NCBI GenBank assembly: GCA_900541925.1
Contig: UQMB01000013.1
Span: forward strand, 15,829 to 79,828
DNA length: 64,000 nt
Origin: an uncultured Bacteroidales bacterium
GTDB taxonomy: Bacteria; Bacteroidota; Bacteroidia; Bacteroidales; UBA932
Reading direction: 5' to 3'
Part shown: one piece after another, positions 33,538-42,198 of the stretch
Position numbering within the stretch: position 1 is the stretch's first letter
Layout of the letters: each line of letters begins with the position of its first letter
Made by a program: the position numbers and the translations under genes
Notes under the pieces: model-generated
Databases searched by the model: none
What the model saw: the letters and a program-made list of their open reading frames with translations, nothing else
Told to the model about the DNA's origin: nothing

Positions 33538-34733
33538 TGGAGCAGATAATCCGTCATTTCACAGACAACGACCTCTACACATTCACCTGCCAGTACTACA
33601 TACTGGAGACATATCCGCGCGCCGAAGTGGAATACACATTCTACGACCGCAACGGCCACAGATACCCGCAGGGCTTCGACAAGCTCCTGCGGGAGCAGGT
33701 GGAGATGATGCGGAACGTGGTCATCAGCGACGAGGAAGTCGAGTTCATGAAGCGCAGGTGCGTCTTCCTGCCGATATGGTACTTCACCTTCCTGCGCGGA
33801 TACCGCTTCAATCCGGACGAGGTCAACATCAGCCAGGACGGCGAAGGCCATCTTGAAATCACTGTCAGGGGCAAGTGGTTCTCCACTATAATGTGGGAGA
33901 TGCCGCTCCTGTCCTGCATCTCGGAGCTCATCCATTCCCTGCGCGGCGACTTCGAGAAGTATGACGCAGCCCTTGAAGAAGAGCGCAGCCGGGAGAAGAC
34001 CGTCAGGATCATCGAAAACGGGCTCACGCTCGGGGATATGGGCACGCGCCGCCGCTTCAGTTTCGCGCATCAGGACATGGTGGTGCGCGTGATGGAGCAG
34101 ACCGCGAGGCAGATGCCGGGGCCGGGCAAGTTCATCGGCACGTCCAATGTCTGGTTCGCCATGAAATACGGCTGCACCCCGCTCGGGACCATGTCCCACC
34201 AGCTGATCTCGTTCGAGGAGAACGTGAGCGGCGTGTTCGAGTGCAACTTCAACGTGATGAAGAAGTTCAGCGACGTCTATGACGGAGACAACGGCATCTA
34301 CCTCTACGACTGTTTCGGAGACAAGGTCTTCTTCTCCAACCTTTCCAAGAGGATGGCGATGATGTACAAGGGCCTGAGGGTGGACAGCGGAGACGAATTC
34401 GAGCAGACGGACAAGATCATCGCCAAATACCGTTCGCTCGGCATAGACCCTGCCACCAAGCAGGTCGTCTACAGCAACGGTCTCGACATCGAAAAGGCCA
34501 TCGAAATCCACCGCTACTGCGCCGGACGGGTTCAGGACTCCTACGGAATCGGCACCTTCCTCACCTGCGACGTGACCGGGTGCGAACCGATGAACATAGT
34601 GGTCAAGCTCACCAGGGGCCGAATCACCGAACTTCGTGAGTGGCACGACTGCGTCAAACTGTCCTGCACTGCCGGGAAGACGCTCGGAAACCCGCACAAG
34701 TGCGAATATCTCCTGGATTTGCTCGGGCAGTAG
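33537..34733 (+). CDS. pncB: Nicotinate phosphoribosyltransferase
   Basis: The protein has 398 residues, the usual length for PncB. It opens with 'IIRHFTDNDLYTFTCQYYIL', and the central 'GTSNVWFAMKYGCTPLGTMSHQ' is the family's phosphoribosyl and substrate-binding region, with the phosphorylated histidine nearby. It makes nicotinate mononucleotide from nicotinate and PRPP for NAD salvage. NAD kinase is also encoded in this window, though not in the same operon. The start overlaps the polyferredoxin stop (TAATG), and a strong terminator follows. Confidence 0.95.
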   Translation: MEQIIRHFTDNDLYTFTCQYYILETYPRAEVEYTFYDRNGHRYPQGFDKLLREQVEMMRNVVISDEEVEFMKRRCVFLPIWYFTFLRGYRFNPDEVNISQDGEGHLEITVRGKWFSTIMWEMPLLSCISELIHSLRGDFEKYDAALEEERSREKTVRIIENGLTLGDMGTRRRFSFAHQDMVVRVMEQTARQMPGPGKFIGTSNVWFAMKYGCTPLGTMSHQLISFEENVSGVFECNFNVMKKFSDVYDGDNGIYLYDCFGDKVFFSNLSKRMAMMYKGLRVDSGDEFEQTDKIIAKYRSLGIDPATKQVVYSNGLDIEKAIEIHRYCAGRVQDSYGIGTFLTCDVTGCEPMNIVVKLTRGRITELREWHDCVKLSCTAGKTLGNPHKCEYLLDLLGQ

Positions 34734-34756
34734 CACCCTTTCATACGATACATTTC

Positions 34757-34794
34757 AATGGCGCGAAATTTTTTTTGAAAATTTTCGCGCCATT
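34757..34794 (+). terminator. Terminator after pncB
   Basis: AATGGCGCGAAA (34757-34768) and TTTCGCGCCATT (34783-34794) are perfect 12-bp arms, followed by TTTG. The symmetric A and T tracts mean it could work on both strands. Confidence 0.85.
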
Positions 34795-34904
34795 TTTGCG
34801 ACAATTCATCCAAATCACCCCCCCCTGAATTACAATTTTTAAGCAAAATATTTATAAACAAGAATAAATTATTACTTTGCCCTGATTTACATACAATTAC
34901 GCAC
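34795..34904. other. AT-rich intergenic region with an 8-C run
   Basis: Between the pncB terminator and the SusC promoter there is no gene. The only feature noted is a run of eight C at 34818-34825. The AT-rich remainder is consistent with an upstream regulatory region. Confidence 0.4.
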
Positions 34905-34935
34905 TTGCTTTTTATTTTGAATATATTTAGTTTTG
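34905..34935 (+). promoter_or_regulatory. Promoter for the SusC/SusD operon
   Basis: TAGTTTTG (34928-34935) fits TAnnTTTG, and a TTG at 34905-34907 gives a 20-bp spacer. The start of SusC lies about 60 bp downstream. Confidence 0.55.
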
Positions 34936-34998
34936 CAACAGTGTCAACGCGCAATGTCACACAAGTGTTAGTAAGTAATGTTTAGTCAAAACGATCTT

Positions 34999-37900
34999 AT
35001 GGAAAGAATCAGATCCTTCCTCACAGTAGCGGCAATGCTGCTCTCTGTGTGGTCCTATGGACAGAATGTCACTGTCCAGGGCAAAGTAACGGACGCCTCG
35101 ACAAAAGAGACCGTGCCATTCGCTTCCCTGCTCGTCAAGGGAACGAGCAGCGGCACAAGTTCAGATCTGGACGGAAGCTACGTCCTCTCCGTCCCGCGCA
35201 ATGCGACCCTCATCGTAAGTTCACTGGGTTATCGTACCGTTGAAGTCGCGGTCGAGGGACGTTCCAGGCTCGACATCGCGCTGGAACCCGACACGGAGTT
35301 CCTCGAAGATGTCGTGATTACGGCCCAGGGGCTCACCCGCAAGCAGAAGGCCCTCGGCTATTCAACGCAGAAAGTCACCTCGGAAGAGCTCACCATCGCC
35401 AGACAGTCCGACCTGAGCAACGCCATCGTCGGCAAGGTGGCCGGCGTACAGTTCTTCGGAGGCTCAGGCTCGTCATTCTCCTCCGGCAAGATCGTCCTCC
35501 GCGGTGCGGGCACACTCTCCGCAGCCTCAGAAGGCAGCCTCAGCGTCAACGAGCCGATCTATGTCGTGGACGGCACCATCACCAACAAGAACGCCGTCAA
35601 CATGGACGACGTCGAGTCGATCAATGTCCTCAAGGGGCCTGCAGCCACCGCGCTCTACGGCTCGCGAGGAGGTGACGGCGCCATCATCATCACCACCAAA
35701 TCCGCCGAAAGCGGCAGGGGCACTGTGGACTTCAGCCACACCACCACCGTGGAGACCTACTACAACCATGTCAACCTCCAGACCCTCTACGGCGGCGGCC
35801 AGTACGGCTACCTCTTCGGGGAGGCCACGGGCACGACTTCGGCCGCGAAGCTTCTGAGGGACTACCCCGGCAGCATCGAGAGCCTCAAAGGCGCCAAGAT
35901 AATGGACTACGGCAACGATGCGTCCTGGGGCCCGAGATTCGACCCTTCCGTCAAATATGTGACCCCGCTCTCAGTTGACCCTACCAGCAGCAAGTACGGC
36001 ATCCCCGACACCTGGGAGAGCCACCTCAACCTCAGCGACCTCTACAAGACAGGTGTCGCCAACATCACCAACATCGCATTCTCGAAGTCATACAAGGACC
36101 TCTCCACGAGGGTGTCATTCACCAACAACCAGCGCACCGGCATCCAGCCGAACTCCGACGCCATCCGCCGCAACCTGAGCATCAAGGCCAACTACAGTCC
36201 GGCATCATGGCTCGACGTGTCGCTGGACTACCTCTACACATACCGCCGCGACCACAACCCGGCATCCTCAGGCTACAACGGCAACCGCACCGTCCTCCAG
36301 GAATACACCCAGTGGGGACAGACCAATGTCAACCTGGCCGACTACAAGGACTACATGCGTCCGGACGGAAGCTGGCGCAGCTGGAATGTCAAGAGCATCT
36401 CCAACAACACGGCCAACTACCATGACAACCCGTATGCCCTCTTCCACGAATACAACACCTACGACACCTACCAGTGGAACGTGTTCTCGGCCGACGCCAC
36501 TGTCAAGCTGCCGCTCAACATCAAGGCCGGAGTCCGCTACAACGCCAATATCCGCAGCTACATCGGCGAGACCAAGAGGCCTTCAGGATCCATCAACTTC
36601 ACTTCATACTATGCCCAGCTCCAAAGCGGAGTGCTTGACGACACAGTCCAGGGACACCTCACATGGGGAGGCTCCTTCGTGAACGACAAGCTGTCCGTCG
36701 AGGCCGCCGCATTCGCCGAAGCCAGGAACTATCAGTATGACATAATCGACGCCCACACCAACAGCAGCTACGGCCTGTCCATCGACAACTTCTACAACCT
36801 GAGCGCGTCGACCGGGACCACAGCCGTCGTCACCAACACCAAGACCAACTACGCGGAGCGCAGCATCTACGGCACCGCTACCGTCGGCTGGGACGACACC
36901 TACTATATAGACGGTTCCCTGCGCAACGACTGGTCTTCCACCCTCTCCCCTGAGAACAACAGCTACCTCTACGGCGGACTCTCCGTCTCCGTAATCGCAA
37001 GCAACTGGTTCTCCGCACCTTGGCTCAACATGTGGAAGATCCGCGCGAGCGCGGCGCAGCTCGGCTCCACGATGGGCGCCTACAACATCTATCCGACATA
37101 CATCCTCGGGACAAAGTACGGCGCCAACTCCACCATGTATGAATCCTCCTCACAGGTCAACTACAACATCAAGCCTACCATCTCCACCTCATACGAGGTC
37201 GGTACGGAGTGGAAGATGTTCGGCAACCGCTTCTACGGAGACATCAACTTCTACAACCGCGACAACGACAACCAGATCATCAACGCCAGCTCCGCCGCCG
37301 AATCCGGCTACTCGACCCGCAAGCTGAACGCCGGACTGGTCCGCAACCGAGGCATGGAATTCCTCGTCGGGGCGAGGGCCGTGGAGACCAGGGACTTCAG
37401 CTGGGACCTCGACTTCAACATCGCCAGGAACGTGAACACCCTCGTGCGGCTCACGGAAGGCATATCCTCCTACCAGATGTACTGGACCTCATTCTACTCC
37501 AGACTCTACCTGTGGGCTGAAGAGGGACGCCCTCTCGGCATCATCAGGGGCAACACCTGGGAGCGTGATGAGCAGGGACGCATCATCTTCGACGAGGACG
37601 GACGTCCTATGTTCAACACCGCCGTTGACAAGGAGCTCGGATGCTATCAGCCGGACTTCACCGGAGGTTTCTCGACAAGGCTCCGCTACAAGGGCTTCAG
37701 TCTGGCGGCATCCCTCGACTTCTCCGTCGGCGGACAGATTTCCTCCTGGACGAACCTCTGGGGCAGCGGTTCCGGATTGCTGGCCAACACAGCCACGGTC
37801 AACGACAAGGGAGTCAACATCCGTGAGCCGGTCGCCAACGGCGGCGGTATCCACATGACCGGCGTGGACAAGGACGGCAAAGAAGTGGACACCTATGTCC

Positions 37901-38196
37901 CTGCAGCCGAGTATTTCCAAGACTATGCATCCCAGGTCTGGGAGACCTCCATCTTCGACCGTACTTATGTGAAACTCAGGGAGGTATCACTCTCATACGA
38001 CGTGCCGAAGAGTTTCCTGAGCAAGATGAATGTCGGCCTCAGCGCCGCCCGCGTCTCATTCGTGGCCACCAACCCTTGGCTGATCTACTCCGCGGCACCG
38101 AACATCGACCCTTCAGAGCTCGGCTCCAACTTCACCGAAGGCGGCGCCGCACCTTCCACCAGGGCGTTCGGCATGACCCTGAAACTCACATTCTGA
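34999..38196 (+). CDS. SusC/RagA-family TonB-linked outer membrane protein
   Basis: The protein has 1065 residues from the ATG at 34999; the ATG at 34978 would put polar residues before the signal peptide (MERIRSFLTVAAMLLSVWSYG). A carboxypeptidase-regulatory domain follows (about 25-105, 'VTVQGKVTDASTKETVPFASLLVKG'). Next come a plug domain (about 110-235, 'DVVITAQGLTRKQKALGYS' and 'PIYVVDGTITN', 'ALYGSRGGDGAIIITTK') and a long barrel ending 'FGMTLKLTF'. The PIYVVDG and GSRG motifs are those of SusC. It forms the transporter for a ligand handed over by the SusD-like protein encoded 30 bp downstream. No glycosidase is beside it, so the ligand may not be a polysaccharide. Confidence 0.95.
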   Translation: MERIRSFLTVAAMLLSVWSYGQNVTVQGKVTDASTKETVPFASLLVKGTSSGTSSDLDGSYVLSVPRNATLIVSSLGYRTVEVAVEGRSRLDIALEPDTEFLEDVVITAQGLTRKQKALGYSTQKVTSEELTIARQSDLSNAIVGKVAGVQFFGGSGSSFSSGKIVLRGAGTLSAASEGSLSVNEPIYVVDGTITNKNAVNMDDVESINVLKGPAATALYGSRGGDGAIIITTKSAESGRGTVDFSHTTTVETYYNHVNLQTLYGGGQYGYLFGEATGTTSAAKLLRDYPGSIESLKGAKIMDYGNDASWGPRFDPSVKYVTPLSVDPTSSKYGIPDTWESHLNLSDLYKTGVANITNIAFSKSYKDLSTRVSFTNNQRTGIQPNSDAIRRNLSIKANYSPASWLDVSLDYLYTYRRDHNPASSGYNGNRTVLQEYTQWGQTNVNLADYKDYMRPDGSWRSWNVKSISNNTANYHDNPYALFHEYNTYDTYQWNVFSADATVKLPLNIKAGVRYNANIRSYIGETKRPSGSINFTSYYAQLQSGVLDDTVQGHLTWGGSFVNDKLSVEAAAFAEARNYQYDIIDAHTNSSYGLSIDNFYNLSASTGTTAVVTNTKTNYAERSIYGTATVGWDDTYYIDGSLRNDWSSTLSPENNSYLYGGLSVSVIASNWFSAPWLNMWKIRASAAQLGSTMGAYNIYPTYILGTKYGANSTMYESSSQVNYNIKPTISTSYEVGTEWKMFGNRFYGDINFYNRDNDNQIINASSAAESGYSTRKLNAGLVRNRGMEFLVGARAVETRDFSWDLDFNIARNVNTLVRLTEGISSYQMYWTSFYSRLYLWAEEGRPLGIIRGNTWERDEQGRIIFDEDGRPMFNTAVDKELGCYQPDFTGGFSTRLRYKGFSLAASLDFSVGGQISSWTNLWGSGSGLLANTATVNDKGVNIREPVANGGGIHMTGVDKDGKEVDTYVPAAEYFQDYASQVWETSIFDRTYVKLREVSLSYDVPKSFLSKMNVGLSAARVSFVATNPWLIYSAAPNIDPSELGSNFTEGGAAPSTRAFGMTLKLTF

Positions 38197-38226
38197 CGTT
38201 GTCCAACATTTCAAATGAATCATATT

Positions 38227-39717
38227 ATGAGAAACATAAAAGCATTATTGGCCACTTCCGCCCTGGGAGCTGTTCTCCTGACAGGGTGCAGTCTGGGAGA
38301 CTTCGGTGACATCAACAAGAACCCGAACAGACCGTCAGAGGCGCAGACCGACATGTTCTTCACCTATGCGTGCACGTACACCTACGACTTCACACTCAAC
38401 AGCTACTACTACAACCCGTGGACGCAGATGTTCAACGGCTATGTGGCCGAGCGCAACACCCTCCAGTACGGGAAGATGAACATCCTCGAATTCGACACGA
38501 GCTCCTACTACCTGTATCCGCTCAAGAATCTCAAGTACATCATCGACCTCAACTCGGACGACGCCACCAAAAACACCGTGGCGGTGACCCGCTTCGGCAG
38601 CAACAAGAACCAGATCGCGACAGCCGTGACCCTCCAGGCCTACTTCTACATGCACTTGGCGGACATCCTCGGGCCTATACCGGTCAAGGAGGCCCTCCAG
38701 GCGGGAGAAGACAACTACACACCGGCGTTCGACTCCGTGGAAGACATCTACTCATACCTGGACGAGAAGCTCAAGGAAGCATACGCCCTCTTCGACGAGA
38801 GCGGGAGCCTCTCCTCCGCCGACATCATCTTCGGAGGTGACGTGAGCAAATGGAAGAAGCTCAACGCCTCGCTCCGCATGCTCATGGCGATCAAGCTAAG
38901 CGACGTCGCCGAAAGCGTCGGCAAGTCCCGCTTCGCGGCCGCCTACGCGGACGGGGGCATCGTGGACGATGGAGACTCGATGATATACCGCTTCGACTCC
39001 AACTCTCCTTCACCCCTGTACTCCAACGGGGTCAACTACAACAGCAACTTCTGCCCTAACGAATACATCGTGGAGGCTCTCAAGGACTACGGCGACCCGA
39101 GGCTGTTCTGCTATTTCTCCCTCGTACCTTTCAGGGGCTCGGCCCCTGTCGGAGACGCGTCAGACCCTGCCGCCTATGTGGGGATGAAGCTGGGCATCCC
39201 AAATGTGTCCGACTACGCGGAGAAGGTATGCTACTTCTCAGAGTCGCTCAGCGCCGCCGAGGGCCTGCTGCCTATCATCACCGCGGCGAGAGTCAATCTC
39301 GTGGCCGCCGAGGCTGCGGAGCGCGGATGGATCTCCGCCGACGCCAAATCCCTCTATGAGGCGGGCGTGAAGGCTTCATTCGAGCAGTGGGGAGCCGAAG
39401 ATGTCGATGTCTATCTCGCGTCAGACAAGGTTGCCTATGCCGGCACGAAAGCCCAGAAGCTTGAGAAGATCGCGATGCAGCGCTGGCTGTCCGGATACAT
39501 GGCGGACGGCGTGGAGGCATGGTCCGACATCAGACGCCTGCATGTGCCTGTGATAGAGGTAGGTCCGGCAGCCGTAGGAATTACCCACATCCCGTACAGG
39601 ATGAAGTACTCCGGAGCCATCGCGGCGTCTAACAAGAAAAACTACGAGTCCGCTGTCAGCGCCGCATTCGCCGGAACCAACGACGCGGAGCATCGTATCT
39701 GGTGGGATGTAAAATAG
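38227..39717 (+). CDS. SusD/RagB-family lipoprotein (SusD-like 2 group)
   Basis: The protein has 496 residues from the ATG at 38227; an ATG four codons earlier is possible. The signal peptide ends in a lipobox (LLTGC, Cys21). The mature protein begins 'SLGDFGDINKNPNRPSEA', and the helical body with 'FYMHLADILGPIPVKEAL' shows the TPR-like fold of the SusD-like 2 branch. It sits on the outer face of the outer membrane as the lid and ligand-binding partner of the SusC protein directly upstream. A terminator hairpin follows at 39759-39790. Confidence 0.93.
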   Translation: MRNIKALLATSALGAVLLTGCSLGDFGDINKNPNRPSEAQTDMFFTYACTYTYDFTLNSYYYNPWTQMFNGYVAERNTLQYGKMNILEFDTSSYYLYPLKNLKYIIDLNSDDATKNTVAVTRFGSNKNQIATAVTLQAYFYMHLADILGPIPVKEALQAGEDNYTPAFDSVEDIYSYLDEKLKEAYALFDESGSLSSADIIFGGDVSKWKKLNASLRMLMAIKLSDVAESVGKSRFAAAYADGGIVDDGDSMIYRFDSNSPSPLYSNGVNYNSNFCPNEYIVEALKDYGDPRLFCYFSLVPFRGSAPVGDASDPAAYVGMKLGIPNVSDYAEKVCYFSESLSAAEGLLPIITAARVNLVAAEAAERGWISADAKSLYEAGVKASFEQWGAEDVDVYLASDKVAYAGTKAQKLEKIAMQRWLSGYMADGVEAWSDIRRLHVPVIEVGPAAVGITHIPYRMKYSGAIAASNKKNYESAVSAAFAGTNDAEHRIWWDVK

Positions 39718-39758
39718 CTTGAACTCTCTCAACTGTTATATACAACCACTCTTTCAAA

Positions 39759-39790
39759 GAGGGGGAGCAGCCGGACGGCCACTCCCCCTC
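39759..39790. terminator. Bidirectional terminator between susD-like and gdhA
   Basis: GAGGGGGAG (39759-39767) pairs with CTCCCCCTC (39782-39790) around a 14-nt loop. It lies between two convergent genes. Confidence 0.75.
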
Positions 39791-39813
39791 GATATTTATA
39801 CTTACATAGATGA

Positions 39814-41157
39814 CTATATGGTCCCCTGCTCAAGCATGGCTGTGGCGACCTTCATGAAGCCGGCGATGTTGGCGCCCTTCACATAGTCCACGCTGCCGTC
39901 CGGCTGGGTGCCGTACTTGACGCAGGCCTCGTGGATGGACTTCATGATGAAGTGCAGCTTGTCGTCCACCTCCTTGCCGCTCCAGCTGATATGGGAGGCG
40001 TTCTGGGTCATTTCAAGACCCGAAGTGGCCACGCCGCCGGCATTGACGGCCTTGCCCGGGGCGAAGAGTATGCCCTTGCGCTGGAAGTAGTGGATGGCCT
40101 CAGGCTGGCAGCCCATGTTGGACACCTCACAGCAGCACCATGTGCCGTTGGCTACGAGTTCCTTGGCGTCATCCTCGGAGAGCTCGTTCTGGAAAGCGCA
40201 AGGCAGCGCGATGTCGCACTTGACGCTCCACGCCTTCTTGCCGGCGGTGAAATGCGCCTTGCCCGGGAACTTGGTGGCCATATCCTCCACCATGTTGCGG
40301 TTGGATGCGCGCATCACAAGCATATAGTCGATCATCTCAGGAGTTATGCCGTCAGGAATCTCGCAGACGCCGTCCGGGCCGGAGATGGCGATGACCTTGG
40401 CTCCGAGTTCGAGGGCCTTCTTGCAGGCGCCCCATGCCACGTTGCCGAAGCCGGACACGGCTATCTTGCAGTTCTTCAAATCCTTCCCGGCCTTCTCGAG
40501 AAGGTAGTGCGTAAAGTAGAGAGCTCCGAATCCGGTAGCCTCAGGACGGAGGATGGATCCTCCCCAAGTGGCACCCTTGCCGGTAAGCACTCCGGTATTG
40601 TACTGACGGGCGAGTTTCTTGTACATCCCGTAGAGGTAGCCTATCTCGCGTCCGCCCACGCCCACGTCTCCGGCAGGGATGTCCTGATCCGGTCCGATGC
40701 AGTTCCAGAGCTCAAGCATGAAAGCCTGGCAGAAACGCATGATCTCCTCGTTGGACTTGCCGGCAGGGTCGAAGTCCGAGCCACCCTTGGCACCTCCCAT
40801 AGGAAGGGTCGTGAGGGCATTCTTGAAAGTCTGCTCGAAACCGAGGAACTTGAGCATTGACGGAGAGACCGCCCTGTGGAAGCGGAGGCCTCCCTTATAA
40901 GGTCCGATGGCGCTGTTGAACTGGACTCTGTAGCCTGTGTTGGTCTGCACCTCTCCGCGGTCATCCACCCAGGTGACACGGAATGTGAAGATACGGTCAG
41001 GCTCCACCATCCTCTCGACGATCTTGGCCCTCTCGAATTCAGGATGCTGGTTGTAGACATCCTCGATGGATTCCAAAACCTCCTGTACCGCCTGGAGATA
41101 CTCGTTCTCCCCCGGGTACTTGGCCTGGAGACGGGCCATAATGTCCTTTGTCTTCAT
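39814..41157 (-). CDS. gdhA: NADP-type glutamate dehydrogenase
   Basis: The protein has 447 residues, the size of hexameric small GDHs. Catalytic region motifs are clear: 'GPYKGGLRFHRAVSPSMLKFLGFEQ', 'PMGGAKGGSDFDP' with the active lysine and aspartate, and the nucleotide fold 'IAVSGFGNVAWGACKK' with a sequence context of the NADP group. It aminates 2-oxoglutarate to glutamate. It follows korB by 18 bp on the same strand, so the substrate supplier and consumer are co-transcribed. Confidence 0.96.
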   Translation of the reverse strand: MKTKDIMARLQAKYPGENEYLQAVQEVLESIEDVYNQHPEFERAKIVERMVEPDRIFTFRVTWVDDRGEVQTNTGYRVQFNSAIGPYKGGLRFHRAVSPSMLKFLGFEQTFKNALTTLPMGGAKGGSDFDPAGKSNEEIMRFCQAFMLELWNCIGPDQDIPAGDVGVGGREIGYLYGMYKKLARQYNTGVLTGKGATWGGSILRPEATGFGALYFTHYLLEKAGKDLKNCKIAVSGFGNVAWGACKKALELGAKVIAISGPDGVCEIPDGITPEMIDYMLVMRASNRNMVEDMATKFPGKAHFTAGKKAWSVKCDIALPCAFQNELSEDDAKELVANGTWCCCEVSNMGCQPEAIHYFQRKGILFAPGKAVNAGGVATSGLEMTQNASHISWSGKEVDDKLHFIMKSIHEACVKYGTQPDGSVDYVKGANIAGFMKVATAMLEQGTI

Positions 41158-41175
41158 TATTAGTGTGAAATGTGG

Positions 41176-42195
41176 TTATTCGACCTCCCATGTTGAACCG
41201 CTGTGCAGGAGGTCATCTACACAGTGTATCTGTGATTTCATCATAACTTCCTTGACCTGGTCGCGCACGCCGTCGTCGTAGGTGATGTCCTTCACGTCGC
41301 GGATGACGCCCAGTGCCACAGGATAGTCCGGGCCCTTCATCTCCGCGAGGGCCATGTGTATGCCGATGTTGTCGGTGTGGGCGTCATGGACAAGGATGTC
41401 CTCCTCCGTGAAGCCGCCTTCCCCTATGTGCACGGCACGTATCTTCTTGCCGTCATAGATGAGGCCCTTGTCCCGGTTCTTGCCGAAAATCATGCGCTCG
41501 CCCTGCCTGAGGACTATGGTATGGTCGGCCTTCACTGCCGGGTCGGAAAGGTTCTTGTGCGCTCCGTCATTGAATATCACGCAGTTGGTCAGCATCTCCA
41601 TCACGGCGCAGCCATCATGGAGGGCCGCCGCCGTCATGATCTCCTCGTTGAGTTTCAGTTCCACATCCAGAGAGCGCGCGAAGAATGTGCCCTTGGCTCC
41701 AAGCACCAGGGCACCCGGATTGAACGGATGCTCCACGGTGCCGTAAGGCGAGGTCTTCGTGATGGCGCCCAACTTGGATGTCGGGGAATACTGCCCCTTG
41801 GTCAGACCGTAGATCTGGTTGTTGAAAAGGATTATGTTGATGTCGATGTTCCTGCGGATGGCGTGGATGAAGTGGTTGCCGCCTATCGCGAGGGCGTCGC
41901 CGTCACCGCAGGCCTGCCATACGGTAAGCCACGGATTGGCCACCTTGATGCCGGTGGAGATGGCGGTGGCGCGGCCATGGATGCTGTGGAATCCATAGGT
42001 ATCCATATAATAAGGGAGACGGGACGAGCATCCGATACCGGACACCACCACATATCTCTCCTTGTCGTAGTTGAGAGCCTGGCTCACCTTCGGGAGAGCT
42101 CTCTGCAGCGCAGCGAGGACAGCGTGGTCTCCGCACCCCGGACACCAGCGCACTTCCTGATCACTCTTGAAGTCTTTGAATGTCAATGTAGCCAT
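41176..42195 (-). CDS. korB: 2-oxoacid:ferredoxin oxidoreductase subunit beta
   Basis: The protein has 339 residues. 'RWCPGCGDHAVLAALQ' at the N-terminus and the thiamine-pyrophosphate motif 'GDGDALAIGGNHFIHAIRRN' with 'NNQIYGLTKGQYSPTS' identify the beta subunit of the 2-oxoglutarate type. With the alpha-gamma subunit it interconverts 2-oxoglutarate plus CoA with succinyl-CoA, CO2 and reduced ferredoxin. In anaerobic Bacteroidales it can run in the carboxylating direction. It starts 3 bp after korA and is followed by gdhA. Pyruvate is an alternative substrate for related enzymes, but the neighbour gdhA favours 2-oxoglutarate. Confidence 0.93.
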   Translation of the reverse strand: MATLTFKDFKSDQEVRWCPGCGDHAVLAALQRALPKVSQALNYDKERYVVVSGIGCSSRLPYYMDTYGFHSIHGRATAISTGIKVANPWLTVWQACGDGDALAIGGNHFIHAIRRNIDINIILFNNQIYGLTKGQYSPTSKLGAITKTSPYGTVEHPFNPGALVLGAKGTFFARSLDVELKLNEEIMTAAALHDGCAVMEMLTNCVIFNDGAHKNLSDPAVKADHTIVLRQGERMIFGKNRDKGLIYDGKKIRAVHIGEGGFTEEDILVHDAHTDNIGIHMALAEMKGPDYPVALGVIRDVKDITYDDGVRDQVKEVMMKSQIHCVDDLLHSGSTWEVE

Positions 42196-42198
42196 ATC

